64,000 nucleotides of DNA, taken from contig NZ_JAUKWH010000002.1 in the NCBI RefSeq assembly GCF_030504625.1, positions 124,001 to 188,000 of the forward strand, read 5' to 3'. The notes beneath the pieces are model-generated. The model had not been told where the DNA came from and searched no databases. It was given only the letters and a program-made list of their open reading frames with translations. This DNA is from Neisseria sp. MVDL19-042950 (GTDB lineage Bacteria; Pseudomonadota; Gammaproteobacteria; Burkholderiales; Neisseriaceae). Below, piece after piece: positions 44,913 to 53,506 of this stretch (its first letter is position 1; each line of letters begins with the position of its first letter). The translations under genes were made by a program, and so were the position numbers.

Positions 44913-45569
44913 ATGCAACCCACCCTCGAACAAACCGCCGCCCAGCTCCGTTGTCCGCATGGCGAGATGGGCAGAGCGTTCGGCCAGGCCATGAATTTGC
45001 GCAATCTTTCGCTGATTGTGAACGCGTTTTCCACGTTGGGTTTGAACGACGGCGACCGCGTTCTCGAATTGGGCTACGGCAACGGCGGCTTGCTGGGGTA
45101 TGTGTTGTCGCTGGCGGCGCGGCTGCACTATACGGGCGTGGAAACTTCACCTTTGATGCACGAAGAAGCGGCGGCATTCAACCAAGCCTTTATCAACGCG
45201 GGGCTTGCCGATTACCATCTGTATAATGGCGCGGAGTTGCCGTTTGCCGACCATGCGTTCGACAAAATCATCAGCATCAATACGCTTTATTTTTGGGAAC
45301 ATCCGGCGGCGTTAATGGAAGAAATCTGCCGCGTGCTCAAAACCGGCGGGCGTTTGTGCCTGAGTTTTTGCGGGAAAAACTTTATGCAGACGCTGCCGTT
45401 TTGCGCTTACGGGTTTACGCTTTACGAACCGCATGATGTCGTGGCGCTGACCCGCGGCCTGCCTTTGCGCCTGTGTTTTCAGATGGCCAGACAAGATAAG
45501 GCGGTGGATAAAAGCGGCAATCTGACCGACCGCGTTTATATAGAAATGCTGTTTGAAAAAACGGCATAA
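44913..45569 (+). CDS. Class I SAM-dependent methyltransferase in the heme locus
   Basis: This 218-residue cytoplasmic protein has motif I DRVLELGYGNGGLLGYVL, an acidic residue in YTGVETSP at the end of strand two, and the later FDKIISINTLYFWEHPAALMEEICRVLKTGGRLCLSF, as in type 11 methyltransferases. AAGGA precedes the ATG. It lies between the heme receptor and hemS on the same strand, so a role in heme handling is possible, but position is the only evidence and the substrate is unknown. The C-terminal part is normal. A DUS near 45611 separates it from hemS. Confidence 0.85.
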   Translation: MQPTLEQTAAQLRCPHGEMGRAFGQAMNLRNLSLIVNAFSTLGLNDGDRVLELGYGNGGLLGYVLSLAARLHYTGVETSPLMHEEAAAFNQAFINAGLADYHLYNGAELPFADHAFDKIISINTLYFWEHPAALMEEICRVLKTGGRLCLSFCGKNFMQTLPFCAYGFTLYEPHDVVALTRGLPLRLCFQMARQDKAVDKSGNLTDRVYIEMLFEKTA

Positions 45570-45651
45570 TGTCATGTTTTTCAAACAGGCGTTTTTGATG
45601 TTCAAGAGGCCGTCTGAAAAAGCACAGACAAAAAAGAAGGAGCAGAATCGA

Positions 45652-46689
45652 ATGAATCTTTGGGAGCAATACCAAGCCAACAAAGCCCAAAAGAAGGGCA
45701 TGTATTTCCCGCGCGAAGCCGCCGCCGATTTGGGCGTGAGCGAAGGCGCGCTGATGGCCGACGCGCCGGAAACGGTTTATCTCGGCGGCAAAAACCATGT
45801 GCGCGACATCGTGTTGAAACTGCACACGCTGGGTTTGGTGCAGTGCATCGTGCGCAACAGCGTGTGCGTGCACGAAAAGCAGGGCGTGTATGAAAACGTG
45901 AGCATGGCGCCGACTTCGGGCATCGCCGTGAACGTAGGCGGCATCGACCTGCGGATTTTTCCGGCGCGCTGGCATCATGTGCTGGCCGTTACCAACCGCG
46001 ACGGCGAAAAAGTGTCCCGCTCGATTCAGTTTTACGACGAATTCGGCGTATCCGTGCAGAAAGTCTTTATGCGTGAAGAGGGCAAAGAAACCGAGTGGCA
46101 GGCTTTGCTCGACGCGTTCCGCACCGAAGGCAAGCCCGAATTCCAAACCGGCGAACTGCCGCCCGTAACCGCCTCGCCCGCGCTGCCGTCTGAAAAAGAA
46201 GCCGCGTTTCAAGAGCGTTGGAACGAATTGAAAGACGTGCACCACTTCGGCGGCCTGTTGGAAACATTCAATCTCGACCGCCAAACCGCCTACCGCCACG
46301 CCCCCGAAGGCGCAACCAAACTGCTGAATCACGACGCATGGCAGCAAGTGCTCGAAGCCGCCCGCGACCGCGGCATCGAAATCATGATTTTCGCCGGCAA
46401 CCGCGGCCTCGTGCAGATTCAGACAGGCAAAGTGCACAACGTCGTGCGCGCCCGCGGCTATCTCAACGTGCTCGACGGCAAAGAAGAAGGCTTCAGCATG
46501 CACCTGAAAGACGACGAAATCGTCGAAACTTGGGTGGTGCGCCGCCCGATACGTGACGGCTTTGTTACCTGCGTGGAAGGTTTCGACAACCGCCGCAAAA
46601 CCGTGATTCAGATTTTCGGCAGAAGACAAGAAGGCGAGCCGGAACTCGAAGCATGGCGCGAGATTACCGATAAGCTGCTGGCAGGTTGA
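45652..46689 (+). CDS. hemS: Heme-handling protein HemS/HmuS
   Basis: HemS-type proteins bind incoming heme in the cytoplasm and deliver or degrade it. The 345-residue protein has two repeats: residues about 1-160 (WEQYQANKAQKKGMYFPREAAADLGVSEG...VRNSVCVHEKQGVYENV) and 180-340 (LKDVHHFGGLLETFNLDRQTAYR...IFAGNRGLVQIQTGKV). The His in DVHHFGG is the likely heme ligand. AGGAG precedes the ATG at 45652; the longer open frame from 45553 would overlap the methyltransferase gene. One DUS lies inside near 46187. Confidence 0.95.
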   Translation: MNLWEQYQANKAQKKGMYFPREAAADLGVSEGALMADAPETVYLGGKNHVRDIVLKLHTLGLVQCIVRNSVCVHEKQGVYENVSMAPTSGIAVNVGGIDLRIFPARWHHVLAVTNRDGEKVSRSIQFYDEFGVSVQKVFMREEGKETEWQALLDAFRTEGKPEFQTGELPPVTASPALPSEKEAAFQERWNELKDVHHFGGLLETFNLDRQTAYRHAPEGATKLLNHDAWQQVLEAARDRGIEIMIFAGNRGLVQIQTGKVHNVVRARGYLNVLDGKEEGFSMHLKDDEIVETWVVRRPIRDGFVTCVEGFDNRRKTVIQIFGRRQEGEPELEAWREITDKLLAG

Positions 46690-46726
46690 TGCTTGGTAAG
46701 GTTTTCAGACAGGCATCGAGGCCGTC

Positions 46727-46833
46727 TATAGTCAATCAACTTAACTTTTACTACGGCGTTGCTGCGCCTTGCCGTACTATTTGTACTGTCTTCGGCTTGC
46801 TGCCTTGTATTAAAAATGTGTTGATTGACTATA
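46727..46833. mobile_element. Correia-like (NEMIS-type) MITE, 107 bp
   Basis: The ends TATAGTCAATCAAC and GTTGATTGACTATA are perfect inverted repeats with TA at the edges. The inside holds TACGGCGTTGCTGCGCC...CCGTACTATTTGTACTGTCTTCGGC, matching the core I remember of neisserial Correia elements. The TIR differs from the standard TATAGTGGATTAA form. It interrupts a DUS (AGGCCGTC then TATAG). No coding capacity. Confidence 0.75.
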
Positions 46834-46835
46834 AA

Positions 46836-46912
46836 GTAGGACGGGCATCCTTGCCCGCCGTGTGCCCGACAAATAAAAAGCCCAAATTCGGCAGGCAAGG
46901 ATGCCCGCCTCA
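46836..46912. repeat. GTAGGRCGGGCATCC inverted element, copy A
   Basis: Arms at 46839-46860 and 46890-46910 are inverted repeats (GACGGGCATCCTTGCCCGCC and its complement with few changes) around a spacer with AAATAAAAAGCCCAAAT. The same architecture recurs at 47857-47934. It directly adjoins the Correia-like element in the hemS-hemT gap (46690-47006). Confidence 0.7.
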
Positions 46913-47006
46913 CCGAACAGCATGAAGTCTTAACCAAACCTTTCAGACGGCCTCCTCCATACACCGAAGGCCGTCTGAAAACCCCATATCCCAAAAGGAA
47001 AAACAC

Positions 47007-47798
47007 ATGAAAAAAACCATCTTCGCCGCCGCCGTATTGTGCGCCGCCCTGCAAACCGCCTACGCCCAACGCATCGTGGTGATGTCGCCCGACGTGGCCG
47101 ATATCGTTGTCGCATTGGGTGCTACCAACGAAATCGTTGCCCGCGACCAAACCGTTCAAAACCCCGTGTTGAAAAGCAAACCCAGCATCGGCATTCACCG
47201 CCAATTAACCGTCGAGCCGATTATCGCCGCCAAACCCGACGTGGCAATCGGTTCGTGGATGGTGCAGCCGGCCACCATTTTCGCCAACCTGAAAAAAGCC
47301 GGTGTCAATGCCGTGAACGTTGCCCCCGACGACAGCATCGCCGCCTACCCTCAAAGCATCCGCGCCGTGGGCAAACTGATTAACAAAACCGCCCAAGCCG
47401 ACGCATTGGCCAGCAAATGGCAGGCCGAAATGAAACAGCAGTCGCAAAACGGCAAACGCTATCTTTTCAGCTACGACGGCCGCATCGTCGCCGGTAAAAA
47501 CACCGCCGCCGACGAAATCATCAAACGCGCAGGCGGCATCAACGCGGCAGCCAGCCTCGACGGCATGAAACCGCTCAACCGCGAAGCATGGATCGCCGCC
47601 AAACCCGACGTGATCATCATCGCCGACCACCACGAAAAACTGATCGGCGGCACCAAACAATTCGCCGCCCGCCCTGAAATCGCCGGCAGCAACGCCGCCA
47701 AAAACGGCAAGATTTATCTGTGGAAAGCCAACGATATGTTCCGCTACGGCTTGGATACGCCGCAGGTTGTGAAAAAGTTGAACGGGTTGGCGAAGTAG
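47007..47798 (+). CDS. hemT: Periplasmic heme-binding protein of ABC importer
   Basis: This 263-residue protein has a cleavable signal peptide (MKKTIFAAAVLCAALQTAYA) and the two-lobed class III substrate-binding fold: RIVVMSPDVADIVVALGATNEIVARD, KPSIGIHRQLTVEPIIAAKPDVAI, and REAWIAAKPDVIIIADHH. It would carry heme from the receptor to HemUV. AAAGGAAA precedes the ATG. It is separated from hemS by 317 bases holding MITE, REP and DUS repeats, so may need its own promoter; I saw no good one. Confidence 0.9.
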   Translation: MKKTIFAAAVLCAALQTAYAQRIVVMSPDVADIVVALGATNEIVARDQTVQNPVLKSKPSIGIHRQLTVEPIIAAKPDVAIGSWMVQPATIFANLKKAGVNAVNVAPDDSIAAYPQSIRAVGKLINKTAQADALASKWQAEMKQQSQNGKRYLFSYDGRIVAGKNTAADEIIKRAGGINAAASLDGMKPLNREAWIAAKPDVIIIADHHEKLIGGTKQFAARPEIAGSNAAKNGKIYLWKANDMFRYGLDTPQVVKKLNGLAK

Positions 47799-47807
47799 CG
47801 CGGCCGG

Positions 47808-47848
47808 TTTTCAGACGGCCTCGATCAATCGCGGAGGCCGTCTGAAAA
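47808..47848. repeat. Inverted DUS pair after hemT
   Basis: TTTTCAGACGGCCTC and GAGGCCGTCTGAAAA around an 11-base centre, ten bases after the hemT stop. It could form a hairpin and limit read-through into hemU. Confidence 0.6.
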
Positions 47849-47856
47849 TACTCCAA

Positions 47857-47934
47857 GTAGGGCGGGCATCCCTGCCTGCCATGTACCCGATCAATAAAAA
47901 GCCCAAATGCGGCGGGCAGGGATGCCCGCCCTAC
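47857..47934. repeat. GTAGGRCGGGCATCC inverted element, copy B
   Basis: The arms GTAGGGCGGGCATCCCTGCC (47857 on) and GGCGGGCAGGGATGCCCGCC (47911 on, ending CTAC) are inverted with one mismatch. The spacer TCAATAAAAAGCCCAAATGC matches copy A. Two elements of one family thus flank hemT. Confidence 0.75.
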
Positions 47935-48019
47935 GGTTATGATTCTTTCAGACGGCTTGCATGGAGTAAATAACAAGAGGCCGTCTGAAACAAACGCTTA
48001 CCCACTTACTTTCCTGATT

Positions 48020-48961
48020 ATGAAATTCCGAAATTTAATTCTCTGCCTCATCTTTACCGCCGCGCTTGTTTGGTTCTGTGCCGGTATCGGTTTCGGCGAG
48101 TGGCAGCCGCCGCACCGGATGGACGAAACCGTGCAAAGCATACGCCTGCCGCGCGTCGCCACCGCGCTGTTGGTCGGCGCGGCTTTGGCGGCGGCAGGGG
48201 CGGCGTTGCAGGCTTTGTTTGAAAACCCGCTGGCCGACCCGAGCCTGATCGGCACTTCCGGCGGCGCGGCATTGGGGGTGATTATCGTGCTGGCGTTCGG
48301 CGTGGGAGCGATCGGCGTGCCGCTGGCCGCTTTTGCCGGAGCGTTGGTGGTGTGCCTGCTGATTCTCGCCATACACCGTTTGTTTGGCGGCGGCACGTTG
48401 GGGCTGCTGGTGCTGGGCTTTGTGTTGAGCGCGTTCTCGGCGGCCATCGTGAGCCTGATTCTGTTTTTATCCGACGACATGGTATTGCGCAGCGCAACCA
48501 TTTGGTTATCGGGCAGTTTGGCCGAAGCGGGATTTACTTCACCGTTGTATGCTGCGCTGGTGATGGCGGTCGGGCTGGTGTTGCTGTTTTGGGCGGGCAA
48601 GCGGCTGGATTGTTTGATGTTGGGCGAAGACACGGCGGTCAGCATGGGGATTTCGGTTAATGCGACGCGGGTACAAACCGTAGTCGGCGCGGCTTTGCTC
48701 ACTGGTGCGGCGGTTTCGTTATCGGGCGTTATCGGCTTTCTCGGCATGATGGTGCCGAACGTGCTGGCGCAAGCGGTTGGCGGGCGGCGCAGCAAATTGA
48801 TTCTGCTTTCGGCATGGCTGGGGGCGGTGTTTTTGCTGGCGGTGGACAGTGCGGCACGCTGGATAACCTATCCGGTCGACGTGCCGGTCGGCATCATCAT
48901 TGCCTTGCTGGGTGGGCCGTTTTTTATGTGGCTGTTTGTCAAACCGATGCGGAAAGGATAA
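48020..48961 (+). CDS. hemU: Heme ABC transporter permease (FecCD family)
   Basis: This 313-residue inner-membrane protein has about nine or ten helices and FecCD features: LPRVATALLVGAALAAAGAALQALFENPLADPSLIGTSGGAALG near the N-terminus, and SLSGVIGFLGMMVPNVLAQAVGG, the ATPase-contacting loop. It forms the channel with HemV for heme import. The ATG at 48020 starts the usual N-terminus; the open frame upstream runs through repeats. It lies four bases before hemV. Confidence 0.93.
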   Translation: MKFRNLILCLIFTAALVWFCAGIGFGEWQPPHRMDETVQSIRLPRVATALLVGAALAAAGAALQALFENPLADPSLIGTSGGAALGVIIVLAFGVGAIGVPLAAFAGALVVCLLILAIHRLFGGGTLGLLVLGFVLSAFSAAIVSLILFLSDDMVLRSATIWLSGSLAEAGFTSPLYAALVMAVGLVLLFWAGKRLDCLMLGEDTAVSMGISVNATRVQTVVGAALLTGAAVSLSGVIGFLGMMVPNVLAQAVGGRRSKLILLSAWLGAVFLLAVDSAARWITYPVDVPVGIIIALLGGPFFMWLFVKPMRKG

Positions 48962-48964
48962 ATC

Positions 48965-49714
48965 ATGGAAAACATTTCTTTCCGAATCAGCCGCTTAAAT
49001 GTGGAAACCAAAGGAAAAACCATTCTTTCCGTGGAAGAATTATCGCTGCCGAACGATTGCTGCACCGCCATCATTGGCCCCAACGGAGCAGGCAAATCCA
49101 CTTTGCTGAAAGCCTTGATACGGCAAGCGGGGAAAGGCAATGTCAGCCTATTCTGTGCCGATGTCGCCCCGCAGCTCAAGCAGGGCAAAGTGGCTTGGGT
49201 CGGCCAGCACGGGCAATACCAGATGCCGCTTACCGTGCGCGAATACATCGAGCTGGGCCGTTATCCGCATACTTTCCGCACCCACAAAGACCGCGAGCAA
49301 ACGCAACGGCAAGCCGATGAATTGTTGGATTATTTCGACCTTTCCGGCTTGGCTGAGAAACGTATCGGCACGCTTTCCGGAGGAGAACAGCAGCGCGCCA
49401 ACATCATCCGCGCGCTGCTGCAAAACGCCCCGATACTGCTGCTCGACGAACCGTGCAATCATCTCGATATCCGCCACCAGCACCGTTTGATGCAATACTT
49501 AACCACACACGGCAAGCATTTCAGCACGGTGATGGTGCTGCACGACTTGAACCTTGCCGCCCGTTACGCCCGCCACATTATTTTGATGAACAAAGGCAAA
49601 ATCGTTTCCACCGGCAGCGTGGACGAAGTGATGCAGTCCGAACGGCTGCAAGCCGTTTACGGTTGGGAAATCCATCGGATTCAAGACGGGCAGGGCGTGT
49701 ATTTCAGGGTTTGA
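48965..49714 (+). CDS. hemV: Heme ABC transporter ATP-binding protein
   Basis: This 249-residue ATPase powers heme import through HemU. Walker A GPNGAGKSTLL, Q-loop region VGQHGQYQMPLTVREYI, signature LSGGEQQRANIIRALL, Walker B ILLLDEPCNHLD and H-loop VMVLHDLNLAAR are all present. AAAGGATAAATC precedes the ATG. Together with hemT and hemU it makes a complete importer of the class II type. Confidence 0.95.
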   Translation: MENISFRISRLNVETKGKTILSVEELSLPNDCCTAIIGPNGAGKSTLLKALIRQAGKGNVSLFCADVAPQLKQGKVAWVGQHGQYQMPLTVREYIELGRYPHTFRTHKDREQTQRQADELLDYFDLSGLAEKRIGTLSGGEQQRANIIRALLQNAPILLLDEPCNHLDIRHQHRLMQYLTTHGKHFSTVMVLHDLNLAARYARHIILMNKGKIVSTGSVDEVMQSERLQAVYGWEIHRIQDGQGVYFRV

Positions 49715-49788
49715 CCGCCGAGGCCGTCTGAAAACGGTGCCAACATGGCAAAAGCCGAGTAAAATACGCTTCTTTCTTTTTTAATATC

Positions 49789-49834
49789 AGGCCGTCTGAA
49801 AAGTTTTGCGAGGCTGAAACTTTTCAGACGGCCT
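49789..49834. terminator. Inverted DUS hairpin between hemV and trmB
   Basis: AGGCCGTCTGAAAAGTTT pairs with AAACTTTTCAGACGGCCT around a ten-base loop. It lies after hemV and 33 bases before trmB, so it probably ends the heme transcript. Confidence 0.65.
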
Positions 49835-49866
49835 CTGAACAACTTCTTGCAAATTATCAAAACAAC

Positions 49867-50580
49867 ATGACCGAACAAAACCGACACAACGAATCCCAAG
49901 TGCCTGAACAATACAAACGCAGCATCCGCAGTTTCGTTTTGCGCCAAGGCCATATGACCGCCGCCCAGCAAAAAGCCATCGACACTTTATGGCCGGATTT
50001 CGGTATAGATTATCAAACCGATGCCATTGATCTGAATCAGCGGTTCGGGCGGGATAATCCCAAAGTGCTCGAAATCGGCTTCGGCATGGGTGTGGCAACG
50101 GTGGAAATCGCCAAACGCCTGCCCGAAAAAGATTTTTTAGCCATCGACGTACACGGCCCCGGTGTCGGCAATATCTTGAAACTGATTGAAGAAGAGCAGG
50201 TGAGCAACATCCGCGTGATGCGCCACGATGCCGTGGAAGTGGTGGAAAATATGCTGGCGGACGGCAGTTTGGACGGCATTCATATTTTCTTTCCCGATCC
50301 GTGGCACAAAAAACGCCACAACAAACGCCGCTTGGTTCAAAGCCCGGTTATTGCCAAACTTCTGCCGAAACTGAAAACAGGCGGTTACATTCATCTGGCT
50401 ACCGACTGGGAAGAATACGCCGTGCAAATGTTGGAAGTGTTGGGCGGTTTCGGCAATTTGCGCAACACCGCCGAAGATTACGCGCCCACGCCCGATTACC
50501 GCCCTGAAACCAAATTCGAAGCCCGCGGCAAACGCTTGGGGCACGGAGTATGGGATTTGGTGTTTACCAAAGCGGAATAA
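49867..50580 (+). CDS. trmB: tRNA (guanine-N7-)-methyltransferase
   Basis: TrmB methylates G46 in the variable loop of tRNAs. The 237-residue protein has SIRSFVLRQGHMT near the N-terminus, SAM motif VLEIGFGMGVATVEIAKRLP, IHIFFPDPWHKKRHNKRRLVQ (the family signature) and the C-terminal ...TKFEARGKRLGHGVWDLVF. It is a single gene between two DUS hairpins. Confidence 0.96.
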   Translation: MTEQNRHNESQVPEQYKRSIRSFVLRQGHMTAAQQKAIDTLWPDFGIDYQTDAIDLNQRFGRDNPKVLEIGFGMGVATVEIAKRLPEKDFLAIDVHGPGVGNILKLIEEEQVSNIRVMRHDAVEVVENMLADGSLDGIHIFFPDPWHKKRHNKRRLVQSPVIAKLLPKLKTGGYIHLATDWEEYAVQMLEVLGGFGNLRNTAEDYAPTPDYRPETKFEARGKRLGHGVWDLVFTKAE

Positions 50581-50607
50581 AGCCAAATAAAGGCAGCATA
50601 TAAAAGT

Positions 50608-50644
50608 AAAAGGCCGTCTGAAAAAGTTTCAGACGGCCTTTTTT
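50608..50644. terminator. Inverted DUS terminator between trmB and lgt
   Basis: AAAAGGCCGTCTGAAA and its complement with a three-base loop, then TTTT. Convergent genes trmB (+) and lgt (-) can both use it. Confidence 0.85.
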
Positions 50645-50658
50645 GTATCGTTAACCAA

Positions 50659-51513
50659 TCAAAGCGGCCGGTTGCGTTTGCCGAAATAAACAAACCCGAT
50701 AATGCCGAGAACAATCATCGGCACACTCAGCCATTGCCCCATCGATAAGCCCAAAGTCAGCAAACCGAGGTAGTCGTCGGGTTGGCGGGCAAACTCGGCG
50801 ATAAAGCGGAAGATGCCGTAGCCTGCGAGAAACACCATCGACACTTGCCCGATCGGACGCGGTTTTTTCGAAAACAACCATACGATAACAAACAGGCTGA
50901 TGCCTTCTAAGGCAAACTGGTAAAGCTGCGAAGGATGGCGGGGCAGCATGCCGTATTGCGCCAGCCATTCCGCCCATTGCGGGTTATGGGCGGCAGAGGT
51001 TAAGTCTTCATGGGCGGCTTGCGGAAAGCCCATGGCCCAGAATGCGTTGATGTCGGTAACGCGGCCCCACAGTTCGCCGTTGATGAAGTTGCCGATGCGT
51101 CCGGAAGCCAAACCCAGCGGCACCAGCGGGGCAACGAAATCGGCCACGCGCCAGAAGCCGATATTGTGCCTGCGCCCGAACAGCCACATGGCGGCGAGCA
51201 CGCCTAAAAAACCGCCGTGGAACGACATACCGCCTTCCCATACTTTAATGATGTCGGCGGGATTGGCAAGGTAGTAGGAAAATTTGTAGAACAGCACGTA
51301 GCCCAAACGCCCGCCCAAAATCACGCCGAATACGCCGTAGGTGAGCAGGTCGTCGAGCATTTCTTTGGTGAAAACGGAGTTGCCTTGGGCGATGCGCCGT
51401 CTGCCGAGCAGGATAAACAGAACAAATGCCAGAATGTAGCTGAGTGCATACCAACGCACGGCAAAGGGGCCGATGCTGAACAATTCGGGGCTGAACTGTG
51501 GATGTATCATCAT
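50659..51513 (-). CDS. lgt: Prolipoprotein diacylglyceryl transferase
   Basis: Lgt attaches diacylglycerol from phosphatidylglycerol to the lipobox cysteine of prolipoproteins in the inner membrane; the lipoproteins in this window (TssJ and others) would be substrates. The 284-residue protein has about seven helices, [21 protein letters not shown] and the signature [14 protein letters not shown]. Two adjacent ATG (51513 and 51510) are possible. A 12-base sequence resembling half of a Fur box covers the start codon. Confidence 0.96.
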   Translation of the reverse strand: MMIHPQFSPELFSIGPFAVRWYALSYILAFVLFILLGRRRIAQGNSVFTKEMLDDLLTYGVFGVILGGRLGYVLFYKFSYYLANPADIIKVWEGGMSFHGGFLGVLAAMWLFGRRHNIGFWRVADFVAPLVPLGLASGRIGNFINGELWGRVTDINAFWAMGFPQAAHEDLTSAAHNPQWAEWLAQYGMLPRHPSQLYQFALEGISLFVIVWLFSKKPRPIGQVSMVFLAGYGIFRFIAEFARQPDDYLGLLTLGLSMGQWLSVPMIVLGIIGFVYFGKRNRPL

Positions 51514-51871
51514 AATGATTATCGCCTTCGTGTTTTTAAGGCGGCCATTATAACAGTTGGGCAGGAGCTTGGGGGCGCGCGGCCGTTCGGGAGGCTTTAT
51601 CGGCGGATCGGATGGCAGGCGGCATACGGGAGGCCGTCTGAAAAGGCCGGCAAGGCGGGTAAGCTGCTTTTTCAGACGGCATTTTGCTTCTTTAATAACC
51701 GTTAATCCGGCGTTGTGAAACGCGCATTAACAAATATTGACTAATGTCAAAGCGTGGGTTTAAATGCCGCTACAACCGTTTTTCGGGCGGCTGTGAAATA
51801 GAAAAAGAAACGATTGATGCCGTATTGCGTGAAGCAAGCGGTTTTTTTAAAAGCAAGAAATTGAGGTTTAT
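51514..51871. other. Intergenic region between lgt and putP
   Basis: This 358-base divergent region holds an unequal DUS pair (AG-type near 51632, AT-type near 51665) with a long centre, a palindrome TTGACTAATGTCAA at 51737-51750 that could be an operator or part of the putP promoter, and unassigned sequence. No gene seen. Confidence 0.55.
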
Positions 51872-53368
51872 ATGGGTAATTTTAATCCGATGTACGTAAC
51901 CTTCGGAATTTATCTGATTGCCGTGCTGCTGATCGGCATGGCGGCCTATTATTCCACCCGCAGTTTTGACGACTATATCCTCGGCGGCCGCAGCTTGGGC
52001 AGCTTCGTAACGGCCATGTCGGCGGGGGCTTCCGATATGTCGGGCTGGCTGCTGATGGGTCTGCCCGGGGCGATTTACGTCGGCGGCTTGAGCGAAGCAT
52101 GGATTGCCATCGGCCTGACGATAGGTGCCTATTTCAACTGGCGTTTGGTGGCGGGCCGCCTGCGCGTGCATACCGAATACAATAACAACGCCTTAACGCT
52201 GCCCGATTATTTTTTCAACCGCTTCGGTGCGCAAGGCAAGGCGATGAAAGTGATTTCGGCAGCCATCATTCTGTTTTTCTTCACGATTTATTGCGCTTCC
52301 GGCATTGTGGCCGGAGCACGCCTGTTCCAAAGCCTGTTTGACGTTACCTACACGCAAGCCATGTGGCTCGGCGCGGGCGCAACTATTGCCTATACCTTTA
52401 TCGGCGGCTTCTTGGCGGTGAGTTGGACGGACACGATTCAGGCCACTCTGATGATTTTCGCCCTGATTCTGACCCCGATTATGGTGTATCTGGCCTTGGG
52501 CGGTGCCGATGAAATGAACGCCGCCATCCAAAGCGTGGCCGTTTCCACCGGCAAAGAATACGGCAGCCTGCTGGCCGGCACCACGCTGATGGGCATTATT
52601 TCCACCGCCGCATGGGGCTTGGGTTATTTCGGCCAACCGCACATTCTGGCGCGCTTTATGGCGGCGGAGAACGTGAAATCGCTGGTATCCGCCCGCCGTA
52701 TCGGGATGACGTGGATGATTCTGTGTTTGGCCGGTGCCTGTGCGGTAGGCTATTTCGGCATTGCCTATTTCGGCGGCAATCCCGATCAGGCGGTGGCGAT
52801 GGGCGGCAACAACGAACGCATTTTTATTGCGCTTACCACGCTGCTGTTTAACCCGTGGATTGCCGGCATCATTCTTTCGGCGATTCTGGCGGCGGTGATG
52901 TCCACTTTGTCTTGCCAACTGCTGGTGTGTTCGAGTGCGATTACCGAAGATTTCTACAAAGGCTTCCTGCGCCCCGATGCGCCGCAAAAAGAATTGGTGT
53001 GGATCGGCCGTTTGATGGTGCTGGCCGTGGCCGTGATTGCCATCATTATCGCCGCCGACCCCGAAAGCAAGGTGCTGGGCTTGGTGTCTTACGCATGGGC
53101 CGGTTTCGGCGCGGCATTCGGGCCGGTGGTGATTTTATCGGTGTTTTGGAAACGCATGACCGCTCTCGGCGCGCTGGTCGGCATGATCGCCGGTGCTGTG
53201 GTCGTGGTGGCGTGGAAACCGTTAACCGGCAGCAGCCTGTATGAAATCGTGCCCGGCTTCATCGCCTGCTTTATCGCCATTGTGGTAGTGTCGCTTTTGA
53301 GCAAGGCACCGCAAAAAGTGCAGGATAAGTTTGAGGAAGCCGACAAAGCATACCGCTTGGCGAAATAG
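51872..53368 (+). CDS. putP: Sodium/proline symporter
   Basis: PutP imports proline with sodium. The 498-residue protein has about 13 helices of the SSS family: RSFDDYILGGRSLGSFVTAMSAGASDMSGWLLMGLPGAIYVGGL near the N-terminus (with the Asp and Ser/Gly residues known in E. coli PutP), RLRVHTEYNNNALTLPDYFFNRF, and GYFGQPHILARFMA in the middle. GAGGTTTAT precedes the ATG. No proline dehydrogenase gene is next to it. A DUS terminator follows. Confidence 0.95.
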   Translation: MGNFNPMYVTFGIYLIAVLLIGMAAYYSTRSFDDYILGGRSLGSFVTAMSAGASDMSGWLLMGLPGAIYVGGLSEAWIAIGLTIGAYFNWRLVAGRLRVHTEYNNNALTLPDYFFNRFGAQGKAMKVISAAIILFFFTIYCASGIVAGARLFQSLFDVTYTQAMWLGAGATIAYTFIGGFLAVSWTDTIQATLMIFALILTPIMVYLALGGADEMNAAIQSVAVSTGKEYGSLLAGTTLMGIISTAAWGLGYFGQPHILARFMAAENVKSLVSARRIGMTWMILCLAGACAVGYFGIAYFGGNPDQAVAMGGNNERIFIALTTLLFNPWIAGIILSAILAAVMSTLSCQLLVCSSAITEDFYKGFLRPDAPQKELVWIGRLMVLAVAVIAIIIAADPESKVLGLVSYAWAGFGAAFGPVVILSVFWKRMTALGALVGMIAGAVVVVAWKPLTGSSLYEIVPGFIACFIAIVVVSLLSKAPQKVQDKFEEADKAYRLAK

Positions 53369-53381
53369 CCGGCAGGTTACG

Positions 53382-53416
53382 AAGAGGCCGTCTGAAAGTT
53401 TTTCAGACGGCCTCTT
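53382..53416 (+). terminator. Inverted DUS hairpin after putP
   Basis: AAGAGGCCGTCTGAAA and its complement with a short T-rich loop, 14 bases after the putP stop. Confidence 0.75.
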
Positions 53417-53506
53417 GCATGGGATCGGAGAAATATCGGCTGCGGCGTGATGGCGGTATCACAATGATATACAATACCGCATCCCTCTTTTCAAACAAGG
53501 AACAAC

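Noticed and set aside
45415-46629. Long - strand open frame (404 codons) antisense to hemS
   Set aside because: Shadow frame with Phe/His/Ala-rich composition; hemS explains the DNA.
53417-53506. FMN riboswitch before ribE
   Set aside because: The leader is too short and lacks the conserved RFN helices.
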